From Glebionis coronaria (Eukaryota > Streptophyta > Magnoliopsida > Asterales > Asteraceae), in assembly GCA_025667525.1 (NCBI GenBank), contig CM046878.1, forward strand, positions 396,990,974-397,054,973: a DNA stretch of 64,000 nt. Direction: 5' to 3'. Numbering within the stretch: the stretch's first letter is position 1; each line of letters starts with the position of its first letter. Positions 56,601-64,000 of the stretch are shown here, in pieces. The notes below the pieces were generated by a model. That model saw nothing but the letters and a program-made list of their open reading frames with translations. It ran no database searches and had not been told where the DNA came from. The translations under genes and the position numbers were made by a program.

Positions 56601-59296
56601 TCCAATATAACTTGGCTTCTTTCGGGCGCCTGGCCGCGCTTCTTTTGCTTGATGGGTTGGTACCCTTGGCGGATCTGGAGCTTATGCTCTGCTATCGTAC
56701 GTGGCACACCCGTCATATGTTTTGGCTCCCATGCGAATATGTCTAGATTTGCACTTAAAAGTGCACACATGGCCCTTTTGCCGCTATCTGAGAGTGCCCC
56801 TCCTATGGATACCTCCTGTTCCGGGTAATCAGGGTGAATGGCCACCTTCCAATTGGGTGGTGGTGCCCCATCCTTGGGTGGTACAGGTGGTGCCGGTGTT
56901 GTCACGGTGTGACACTCGGATGTCGGCATGACTGTGTTATAAATAGTAACGATTCCCCCATCAACGGGGAACTTAATCATTCCGTGTGCCGTAGAGGGTA
57001 CTGCTCGGATAGCCAAAATGCCTGGTCGGCCTATGATTCCATTATAAGGGGAATGTGAACGTATCACCATGAAGTTCATCCACGTTGTAGTGGAATGTTC
57101 CTCATTCCCAATGGTGACAAGCAGACGCAACTGCCCTATTGGCCAGATAGTATCTCCACTAAAGCCAGTAAGCGGCGACGTGGCCGGTACTAATTGGCTT
57201 CTTATTTCTGGGCATAACTGCACAAAGCAGTGTTCATATAATACCTCTGCTGACGATCCTCCGTCCACATACATGCGGCGGACATTGTGTGTTCCAATGC
57301 TTATCTCAATAGTGAGAGGCGCATCAACCACGTCACTTGCTGTGATGAGAGGGAATGAGATTTCCTTGCCGCGGGAAAATTTTTGGCCAATTTTCTGTCT
57401 CGTGCGGCGCTGTCTGGATTGGATCATGTATATGGTAGAAGGCTTGTCCTTTTGGGGGTCCTTCTTATCATACTTCTTGTTGTTGTCCTTTCCGTCTTTC
57501 CAATCCTTAACCAGGTGCTTGAGCTTGCCTGATTTGATTAGCGACTCAATATGCTTCTTCAGCTGGATACACTCCTCCGTGCCGTGTCCTTTGTCATTAT
57601 GGAATTCGTAGAAGCGACTTCCCTGCCGACGTTCCGGGGGTGTGGTCATTGGGGGAGGCCTTGGAAAATTTGCCCCTTCAGTCAACAAGATCTCCCGGTA
57701 GGACATCTTTAGGGGGGTGAACTTGTCGTCCGACCGTCCGCCTTTGCTCTGGCTCTTATAGTCCGAGCCCTTGTTATTGTTCTGGTTGCCTTGACCACCC
57801 GACTGTCTCCGGGACTGGTCAATTGAGCGGTACCCATTTCCTCGGGATGGGTAGGCTGCGGCCACCGCTGTCTCTCCCTCTATGAAATTCCTCACTCTCT
57901 CCATGAGGTCATCATATCTTTCTGGACGCTTGTCGTTGAGACGCCTGATCAGTTCTCTGTCTGTTATGGCGTGCATGTAGTCCGAGATTTTCAGGAGCTC
58001 TGGCATGGTTCTCGTGCGTGTGCACTCATCATTGAAGCGCTCAGTGAAGGCTTCTGTGGACTCCCCCGGCCGTTGCTTAACAGTTGCCAATGAAACCGGA
58101 TCCCTATTATACTTCTTCCTCTGAGTATAATTGTTCTCGAACGCAGTGCGTAGTTCCGTGAAACTATCAATGCTCCGTGGGGGGAGTGCCTCGAACCAGT
58201 CACGAGCGTTACCAATTAAGGTCGAATTGAACATTTGGCACCATATGGGCATGGGCCATCGCTCAATTTTAGCCTGAGTATCAAATATTTTGAGGTGATC
58301 GACAGGATCACCGGACCCATCATACGTCTTGATACATGCCGGCATGCGACGTTTGGTGTCCTCAGAGTAGTTCCGTATGCGAAGGGTAAACGGATCTTCC
58401 CTGGGATCAGCCCATGGCCGTGTGAGCCTAGGGTCATCCCATGGTTCACACCACGGACGCGAGAGGTCCTCTGCTTCCGTATCCCTATAGTAGGGGCCAC
58501 CATAATACTCATCATTGCTTGGTGGTGGTGGCGTGCGCCTTGGCCGGCGGCGTTTGGGCGGATGGTCATCTGAGTCCTCCCCAGACGGATCTGGGGACGG
58601 CGGTGGTGCCCCGCCTTTTGAGTAGGGACCACTTTTTTGAGACGAACCAGGAGCCTTCCTCCCTGTGTTCATCCTATCCCACACACTCGGGCGGCGTGTG
58701 GTTCTGGTCAGCTCTCGGTCTGGCCGCTCGGGTGAGCCATCCGACCTTTCCCCATCTTGAGGTTGCGTTAATTCTTGCATGATGCGATCCCCTATGCGTT
58801 CAAACACATTCCGGGGTTGAGGGTCTTCCTCAAAGGTTCCCTGCTCCCGAGGCTGAGTCCTCCTTTTTCTCCGATTTCGGGAAGGAGTGGATGGTCCACT
58901 GTCGCCAAAGTTGAGTCGGGCTTGGAGGTTCCTCCCCAGGCTCAATCTTGATGCGATCCCTGGGACGATCCTTTCAAAATTCTGAGTGAGAACTCGAGTG
59001 AGCTCGTCCTCGCTGAGTGGTTGAGCTTCCACTTCTTCCTCCATTAAGGGTCTACGTGGCTCCTTGTTAGGAGGGGCTGGCGCACTTCCCGGATCAGGGT
59101 TGTCCAGGGTTGAAGTGGGCGGGGGTGTCACCGAGATCGTGCTCGTCACCCCTGCGGACTGAAGACCGCTACGGTTACCTGGACCGCCTGCGAGGCGGCT
59201 AGGTGATTGGTTGGGAATAAGAATCCCTTCCCCTGGGGGCTTCCGATTCCCAGGATTCACGTTCCTGGGGTTAACTGGCGGATGCCCCTTCGTCAT
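53633..59296 (-). CDS. gag-pol: Intact Tat-lineage gag-pol polyprotein, 1,887 aa (element 5)
   Basis: This is a single uninterrupted frame. The N-terminal 290 residues are Pro/Arg-rich and disordered-looking. The gag capsid is about 310-480 (DHLKIFDTQAKIERW, ARDWFEALPP). A CCHC-like FHNDKGHGTEEC follows near 565, where the first Cys is replaced by Tyr. Protease has VDGGSS with D678. RT has YVDD at 1034-1037. The first RNase H begins near 1190. A second, cellular-like RNase H (LFTDGSS, NNEAEYEAL, about 1285-1400) is the hallmark of Tat elements. Integrase has an HHCC region (about 1530-1575) and D1611, D1671 and E1707, with 35 residues between the last two. All checked catalytic residues are present. 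The start ATG is 41 bp from the PBS. Confidence 0.96.
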   Translation of the reverse strand: MTKGHPPVNPRNVNPGNRKPPGEGILIPNQSPSRLAGGPGNRSGLQSAGVTSTISVTPPPTSTLDNPDPGSAPAPPNKEPRRPLMEEEVEAQPLSEDELTRVLTQNFERIVPGIASRLSLGRNLQARLNFGDSGPSTPSRNRRKRRTQPREQGTFEEDPQPRNVFERIGDRIMQELTQPQDGERSDGSPERPDRELTRTTRRPSVWDRMNTGRKAPGSSQKSGPYSKGGAPPPSPDPSGEDSDDHPPKRRRPRRTPPPPSNDEYYGGPYYRDTEAEDLSRPWCEPWDDPRLTRPWADPREDPFTLRIRNYSEDTKRRMPACIKTYDGSGDPVDHLKIFDTQAKIERWPMPIWCQMFNSTLIGNARDWFEALPPRSIDSFTELRTAFENNYTQRKKYNRDPVSLATVKQRPGESTEAFTERFNDECTRTRTMPELLKISDYMHAITDRELIRRLNDKRPERYDDLMERVRNFIEGETAVAAAYPSRGNGYRSIDQSRRQSGGQGNQNNNKGSDYKSQSKGGRSDDKFTPLKMSYREILLTEGANFPRPPPMTTPPERRQGSRFYEFHNDKGHGTEECIQLKKHIESLIKSGKLKHLVKDWKDGKDNNKKYDKKDPQKDKPSTIYMIQSRQRRTRQKIGQKFSRGKEISFPLITASDVVDAPLTIEISIGTHNVRRMYVDGGSSAEVLYEHCFVQLCPEIRSQLVPATSPLTGFSGDTIWPIGQLRLLVTIGNEEHSTTTWMNFMVIRSHSPYNGIIGRPGILAIRAVPSTAHGMIKFPVDGGIVTIYNTVMPTSECHTVTTPAPPVPPKDGAPPPNWKVAIHPDYPEQEVSIGGALSDSGKRAMCALLSANLDIFAWEPKHMTGVPRTIAEHKLQIRQGYQPIKQKKRGQAPERSQVILEEVRKLVDAGIMREVYYHEWLSNPVMVKKHDGSWRMCVDFTDLNKACPQDCYPLPEIDWKVESLCGYPFKCFLDAYKGYHQIQMAEEDEEKTAFHTSQGVYCYTKMPFGQKNAGATYQRLVDKAFESQIGRNLEVYVDDLVIKSHTEEALLRDVQETFDTLRRINMKLNPKKCTFGATEGMFLGYLIDPNGIKPCPEKTDAVIRLPSPQTRKEVQSLNGKLAGLNRFLSKSAEKSLPLFKTLKKCIRKGDFRWTKEAEEAFGQLKQHLASLPMLVAPRPKEELVMYLSATHGAISAVLMTDRDTIQTPVYFISRTLQGAELNYSPMEKLVLALVFATKRLRRYFQAHPIVVITDQPIKQVISRPDVAGRLEKWSILLGGHNISYRPRTAVKGQILADFLVEKPGEEEPVIKQEEVPAEPWVLFTDGSSCTDGSGAGLILTNPEGMEFTYALRFEFTATNNEAEYEALIAGLKIAARMGVRNLEAYVDSRLVANHILGGYVAKEDNMVRYLEKVKTLIATFSKFSIKQVPRGENKKADALSKIASTSFAHLSKQVLVEILKEKSITEGEVTAIVEEEGPTWMTPIINYLASGTLPNEEKAARRVKRKSQYFELREGILYKRSFLQPWLRCVGPRQAAYVISDIHEGLCGMHAGPRSVVARALRTGYYWPIMHRDARDMIRRCNDCQVHRPVPRHPQQELTPITSPWPFYKWGIDIAGPFPVAAGGVKFLIVAMDYFTRWIEAKAVKSITGKQVKKFVWEHIVCRFGLPGEIISDNGKQFTDNPFKDWCASLNIKRRFASVKHPQTNGLVERANRSLGNGIKARLDERQGKWVDELSHVLWAHRTMIKTANGDTPFALAYGTEAVIPAEIGMPTIRTAEVNAVTNDEQLRINLDLLEEKRELAAINEAKSKAKMKAYYDAKVKGVSFRPGDYVYRANEASRVENTGKLGPKWEGPYEVTEALGRGAYKLRDMDGRDLERTWNIANLKRCYL

Positions 59297-59337
59297 TGAA
59301 ACAATCGAGATGAGGTTTTGTTCTAGCTTAGTGTTAA

Positions 59338-59357
59338 GGTCCCACGGATGGCGCCAA
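59338..59357 (-). promoter_or_regulatory. Primer binding site of element 5
   Basis: On the minus strand TTGGCGCCATCCGTGGGACC lies 2 bp from the LTR. The same sequence is in element 6. Tat/Gypsy elements commonly have a TGGCGCC-type PBS. Confidence 0.88.
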
Positions 59358-59359
59358 CT

Positions 59360-59940
59360 TGTTGATGCAAAAGTTGGTTGATCCTTGTCAGACCCGAATT
59401 AGGCTTAATTCGGGTTGGCTGGGTACCGGCTCCTGCACCAAGTGAATCTTCTGGTTGGGATCCTGCACACTAAACAACACGCGTTAGGCTTACCGTGGGA
59501 AGGTTTCCCACGATTAGACTCCGGCGTGAGAGTAAGTAATCGATTTAGGGTTATATGTGAGTTTAGAGAGAATTGTGATACCTTTGTGGAACCCTTGGGG
59601 GTTCCTTTTATAGGCAGTGAAACCCTAGTGGGCTTTCACTGATCCTTCGGCCCCAAGGAAGAGATAAACACCAGAATTAGAATGATTGTAATCTTCTAAT
59701 TCTGGTAGTGAATATCCTCTCTTATTGGGGTAAAGATATCCCTAGACAGGATATTATTCTGTCTAACCCTATGTCGGCCGTATCGGCCGTACCGGGCCGT
59801 GGGTCGCACACGTGTGCGCAGTTACTGTTCACTCAGGCCCATAAGCCTAACTGACATTATCCTACCCACACGTAATGGGCCGGATACGGGTAGTACCCTC
59901 GGGCCGGGTTAATGACCCGGCTGGGGACTATACGTCATCA
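59360..59940 (-). repeat. 5' LTR of element 5
   Basis: It is 581 bp and differs from 48930-49510 at two positions near 59803-59820. The hairpin CCCGAATTA/TAATTCGGG is at 59393-59414. Confidence 0.94.
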
Positions 59941-59945
59941 TTCTT
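59941..59945. repeat. Target site duplication of element 5 (right copy)
   Basis: TTCTT follows the LTR and equals 48925-48929. Confidence 0.93.
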
Positions 59946-60576
59946 GATTGCATTATTTGCTCTTAAGGTCTGGTTTAAGCTAAGCCATTTCCTAGGTAAG
60001 CTGTTTACAAATGTGGCATTAACCTCAGCCTTAGGTAGAACAACACCATTGTTTCCTAAATCATTCAACAAAATCTTAAGACTAATATAAGTTTGAGCAA
60101 CAGTTCTAGTTTCCAAAGCTTTAAAAGCTTTAAACTTGAGTCTTAGGGCTTAGATTTTGGTTTCTTTTGTTTCCTCTGGACCTTCATACCCTAGAACCAA
60201 TTCAGTCCACATCTCTTTTGCAGAGTTGCATTTGATAATGGACTTCATCATGTTCTTGGGTAGGCAAGAGACTATAATACTATTAAGTCTCTTGTCCTGG
60301 TTAGCCAGACGTCTATCCGTTGGAGACCATTTCTTAACAGGCTTCTTAATGGGTCTCTCAGGGGTAGAGGAAATGGCCAATGGCGGATAAGGCCCATTTT
60401 CTAATATTTCAATCAAGAAGGGTTCTAAGCCGTCTAAATAAATTAGAAATTCACTTTTCCAACTTGAAAAATCTTCTTCATCAAACGCTGAAACATTAGA
60501 CACATGTGACCCCCCACGAACATCAAGAAGTTGGGGAAGGTTATCATTATTATTACCAGGGCTTACAACAGGTGTA
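59941..60576 (-). pseudogene. gag: Gag N-terminal part of element 4
   Basis: The minus-strand frame from about 60571 encodes the start of a Copia gag (DVRGG, SSWKSEFLIYLDGLEP, NMMKSIIKCNSAKEMW) and meets a TAA at 60150-60152. The same frame continues through a VNSLPRKWLSLNQTLRANNAIKND segment to the element 5 boundary, where the rest of gag follows at 48929. The N-terminus is close to the usual start, but no clear ATG is left before the repeat boundary at 60577. Confidence 0.82.
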
Positions 60577-61617
60577 TGTGAGACCCCCAAAATCTGACAT
60601 GGAATAACTAGGCAACGAGGGGGTAACACGTCATAGTACAAGAAACAATGAATTACAGTTCATACAAAGCTGACGTAATAAAAACATGTACATTACATCA
60701 TAAAAGGTCAGAGTTTTTAAACAAAGGTCCCAGAGTTTTATATACGAAAAAATATATTATTTCATCTTGATTTATAACATAAGGTTGCCCAAACGATAGA
60801 ATAAACTTCTGACAGTTTATATAAAACCAATCTTTCAAAAGCATCACAGAAATCTCCAAGCTGCGATAATATCCTGCGGGCTCCCATCCAAACAAAGCTA
60901 AGTAATAATACCTGATATTAAACATGTAAAATCATCAACATAAAGTTGAGTGATATTCATAGGTTTAGCAGTAAAGGTGTGGAACACAATAGAATTTGTA
61001 AAACAAGTAATGGGGGGGGGGGGGGGGTAACTATGTACATTATACATAGTCACGATGTATATTATTGCTGTTTAGTCTCATGAACTGAAGCTTAACTCAA
61101 ATGTAAGTTCCTCTAGGGAGTATTCAGCCTAAATACTCAAGTATAAACGAATATTAGTGCGTCAAGGTAATCAGAACGGGGATTGTCAATCCCGATGGAT
61201 CCACCCACAACATTCGCGCTTAGCGCAAAGCATACGGGACAATTAACGATTCATGATAGGAGAGGAAACTCCAAGGCTAACGTCTAAAAAGCAATAATAC
61301 CATTGAAATTATCTGTAAAGCATACACGTTATGGATAGCATACAAGTTCTGGATATCAATACAATTTTTAATTGGTTGTGTTCCACCATGTAAAATCTCA
61401 CCCCGTGTTTAGAAAACATGTACAAGTAAAAAGGGGCTATGAACTCACCTTAGTTACGAGGTAAGTCAATCATGGTACTCGGCAACTGAGTAGAAACAAT
61501 GGTAGTGAGACGATCAACGACGATATGGATGCCCGAGAAACACGAAAACCGCAACCTATCATAATAAGGCGCGCGTTAAGACTCGAACTCAAATATCGAT
61601 ATACACCAAATATAATA
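60577..61617. repeat. Probable LTR fragment of another element
   Basis: At 60577 the sequence changes from gag to TGTGAGACCCCC, an LTR-like terminus preceded by GTGTA (60572-60576). The next 1 kb is noncoding, AT-rich, and contains a run of 15 G (61013-61027). Element 6 interrupts it at 61618. The other end and partner LTR are not in the window, so the identification is tentative. Confidence 0.5.
61013..61027 (+). repeat. Homopolymer of 15 G
   Basis: An uninterrupted G15 run sits in the probable LTR fragment. Its length is likely variable and error-prone in sequencing. Confidence 0.9.
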
Positions 61618-62205
61618 TGATGACGTATAGTCCCCATCCGGGTCATGAACCCGGCTCACGGGTACTACCCGTGTCCGGCCCATCACGAATGGGTTGGATT
61701 AATATCATTTAAATCTTATGGGCTTCGAATGAACAGTAGCCGCATACATGTGAGCGGCCCACGGCCCGTCGCGGCTGATACAGGGTTAGACAGAATCATA
61801 ATCTTATTATGATTAGGATTTACCACAAAGTGAAGGATATGCACTCACCATAATTAGAAGATAACAATCAAACTAATTATGGCACTTATCCTTTGCTTGG
61901 GGCCGAAGCATCGGTGACAGCACATTAGGGTTTCACCGCCTATATAAGGAACCCCCAAGGGTTCCACAAAGGTAAAACATTCTACATACTCTCAAATCCC
62001 ATCCGATTCTTAAACCCTAACCGATTACTTACTCTCACGCCAGAGTCTAATCGTGGGATACATTCCCACGGTAAGCCTAACGCGTGTTGCTTTAGTGTGC
62101 AGGATCCCAACAAGATATTTCACTTGGTGCAGGAGCCGGAACCCAGCCAACCCGAATTAAGCCTAATTCGGGTCTAGCAAGGATCATCTAAATTTTGTAT
62201 CAACA
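61618..62205 (+). repeat. 5' LTR of element 6
   Basis: It runs from TGATGACGTATAG to ATCAACA (588 bp). The hairpins seen in element 5 LTRs are conserved, including CCGGGT/ACCCGG with a changed loop and CCCGAATTA/TAATTCGGG near the U5 end. Confidence 0.92.
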
Positions 62206-62207
62206 AG

Positions 62208-62227
62208 TTGGCGCCATCCGTGGGACC
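62208..62227 (+). promoter_or_regulatory. Primer binding site of element 6
   Basis: TTGGCGCCATCCGTGGGACC, two bases after the LTR, is identical to the PBS of element 5. Confidence 0.88.
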
Positions 62228-62268
62228 CATACACTAAGCTAGAGCAAATCTCATCTCGATCTCTCTCG

Positions 62269-64000
62269 ATGACGAAAGGACATCCGCAAGGAAATCCCAG
62301 GAACACGAATCCTGCGAATCGGAAGTCCACAGGGGACGGGATACTCATCCCCACTAATAGTGTTCTTTCCATGGGTGGGGTAGGTACATCCGCTAATACC
62401 CCACCACCAACCTCAACTATTGACAACCCTGATCCAGGGAGTGCGCCTAAGGCCCCTAACAAGGAGCCGCGTAGGCCGTCAACTGAAGAAGAAGTAGAAG
62501 TCGAACCACTTAGTGAGGAAGACCTCGATCGGGTTCTCACGCAGAACTTTGAGAGGATCGTCCCGGGTATTGCGTCGAGGCTAAACCTAGGTAGGAACCT
62601 CCAATCTAGGCTTAACTTTGGCAGGGCCGTGTCCGGCACTTCTCTTCAGAAGAAAAAGAGGGCTCGACCCCAGGAACGAAACCTCGTTGAGGAAAATTCC
62701 CAACCTCGGAATGTGTTTGAACGCATAGGGGGCCGTGTTATGCAGGAACTACTGTAGTCTCGTGAAGAAGGAGATAGATCTGACGATTCAGTAGAACGAC
62801 CGGACTTGGAGTTAACCATAACTAATCGCCGCACAAGCGTGTGGCATAGGGTGAATACCGGGAAGAAGGCTCCTAGCTCTTCTCGCAAGAGCGATCCTCA
62901 CCCAAGGAGCGGGGCACCGCCCCTTTCCCCGGTCCCTCAGGAGAATATTCGGATGACCACCCACACAAGCGTCACCGACCTAGGCGTACTCCTCCACTGC
63001 CTTCGGACGATGAGGGCTACTACGGTGGCCCCTATTATCGTGAGGCGGAAGAGGAAGATCTCTCCCGCCCATGGTGTGACCCTAATCTCACCCGTCCATG
63101 GTGTGATCCCAGGGAAGATCCTTTTACTCTCCGCATATGGAATTACTCCAAGGATAAGAAGCGTCGCATGCCAGCGTGCGTCAAGACTTATGATGGGTCT
63201 GGTGATCCGGATGATCACCTAAAGATATTTAACACACAGGCGAAAATTGAACGATGGCCCATGCCCATATGATGCCAGATGTTCAATTCAACCTTGATTG
63301 ACAATGCCCGTGATTGGTTTGAGGGACTTCCTCCCCGAAGCATTAATAGCTTCACTGAGCTGCGCACTGCGTTCAAACACATTTATACTCAGCGAAAGAA
63401 GTATAATAGGGATCCGGTCTCATTGGCAACCGTCAAGCAACAACCTGTAGAATCTATGGAGGCCTTCACAGAACGCTTCAATGACGAGTGCACGCGCACA
63501 AAGACAATGCCGGAACTCCTAAAAATTTTTGATTACATGCATGCCATAACAGACAAGGAATTAATTAGGCGCCTCAATGACAAGCGACTAGAGAGGTATG
63601 ACGACCTCATGGAAAGGGTCAGGAACTTTATAGAAGGAGAAACCGCGGTAGCCGCGGTGTATCCTACAAAGGGAAACAATTATCGATCAAACGATCAGTC
63701 CAGGAGACAGTTGGGTGGTCAAAACAACCAAGGCAGTGGAAGGGGCTCGGACTACAAGAGCCAAAACAAAGGAGGACGGTCGGAGGACAAATTCACCCCC
63801 TTAAAGATGACTTACCGGGACATCTTGTTGATAGAAGGGGCGAACTTCCCAAGACCTCCCCCAATGACGACTCCGGTGGACCGACGTCAAGGAAATCGCT
63901 TTTGCGAATTCCACAACGACAAGGGCCACAACACGGAGGAATGCATCCAGCTCAAGAAGCACATTGAGTCACTGATCAAGTCAGGCAAACTCAAACACTT
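62269..64000 (+). pseudogene. gag: Gag region of element 6, broken, continues past the window
   Basis: It is homologous to residues 1 to about 590 of the element 5 polyprotein and starts with the same MTKGHP. The first frame ends at TAG 62755-62757. A frame change follows near 62940, and a TGA stands at about 63271-63273 where element 5 has Trp in the capsid domain. Further segments match to the window end. The zinc-knuckle-like motif near 63905 keeps the first Cys (FCEFHNDKGHNTEEC) that element 5 has lost. Confidence 0.88.

Larger units (their letters stand above)
48930..59940 (-). mobile_element. Element 5: 11.0 kb intact Tat-lineage Gypsy retrotransposon
   Basis: Two 581-bp LTRs (48930-49510, 59360-59940) begin TG and end CA and are flanked by TTCTT. 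Only two substitutions between them were seen (both in the segment near 49370-49390). The element has a PBS, one 1,887-codon gag-pol, a PPT, and a plus-strand accessory gene between pol and the 3' LTR. Two RNase H-like regions after RT place it in the Tat lineage of Ty3/Gypsy. It is inserted in the gag of element 4; the host gag frame is continuous across the target site. Intact ORF, near-identical LTRs and TSD make it a candidate for recent activity. Confidence 0.95.
40987..60576 (-). mobile_element. Element 4: degenerate Sirevirus-like Copia element split by element 5
   Basis: Minus-strand order from the right: gag N-terminus (59941-60571), element 5 insertion, gag C-terminus, zinc knuckles, protease, integrase, RT-RNase H, spacer, accessory gene. 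This is Copia order. In-frame stops and frameshifts are scattered through gag, integrase and RNase H, so the copy is old. Neither LTR is evident: the left side ends after the accessory gene in AT-rich sequence, and the right side meets another repeat terminus at 60577. Confidence 0.8.
61618..64000 (+). mobile_element. Element 6: 5' part of a decayed copy of the element 5 family
   Basis: The LTR (61618-62205), PBS and gag are homologous to element 5 but in the opposite orientation. The LTR is clearly diverged from those of element 5. The element continues beyond the window, so its 3' LTR and TSD cannot be checked; the flanking five bases are TAATA. Confidence 0.9.

Noticed and set aside
54057..57611. 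Several plus-strand ORFs opposite gag-pol of element 5
   Set aside because: They mirror a strongly coding strand and contain no domains. The antisense accessory gene lies elsewhere.

Overview
The window is a stack of nested LTR retrotransposons in a plant nuclear genome. No host gene, tRNA, rRNA or CRISPR array is visible. The Copia and Gypsy protein variants, and in particular the long accessory proteins, resemble repeat-derived proteins I remember from Asteraceae (daisy family) annotations. That assignment rests on memory of protein families, not on a search.

Region A (38-20628, minus strand) is a 20.6 kb Gypsy-type element without reverse transcriptase (element 1). It has 3,578-bp LTRs (about 99.5% identical by eye), a PBS, a PPT and a perfect 5-bp target duplication (ATAGT). 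It encodes an Athila-like gag and aspartic protease. A second element without reverse transcriptase (element 2, about 8341-15333) splits its gag. The LTRs of element 2 are far more diverged than those of element 1, so the composite probably moved as one unit.

Region B (21063-39643, plus strand) is an 18.57 kb Sirevirus-like Copia element (element 3) with 300-bp LTRs that differ at two positions and a perfect duplication (GTTTC). It carries a 1,321-codon gag, a frameshifted gag-pol junction, an intact integrase/RT/RNase H frame, and a separate 1,409-codon accessory ORF of unknown function. Arrays of an ATTCCGAT/ATTGCGAT motif lie upstream of both gag and the accessory ORF. A related array sits in the transcribed part of the element 2 LTRs.

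Region C (40987-60576, minus strand) is an old, stop-ridden Copia element (element 4) with its own accessory gene containing an apparent 852-bp intron. Its gag is split by element 5 (48930-59940, minus strand), an 11.0 kb Tat-lineage Gypsy element with TTCTT duplications, LTRs differing at two noted positions, an uninterrupted 1,887-codon gag-pol, and an antisense accessory gene with its own TATA box and GT-AG introns.

Region D (60577-64000) holds a probable LTR fragment interrupted by element 6. Element 6 is a decayed plus-strand copy of the element 5 family and runs off the window end. The unassigned background is 1-37, 20629-21062 and 39644-40986, which become contiguous once elements 1 and 3 are removed.
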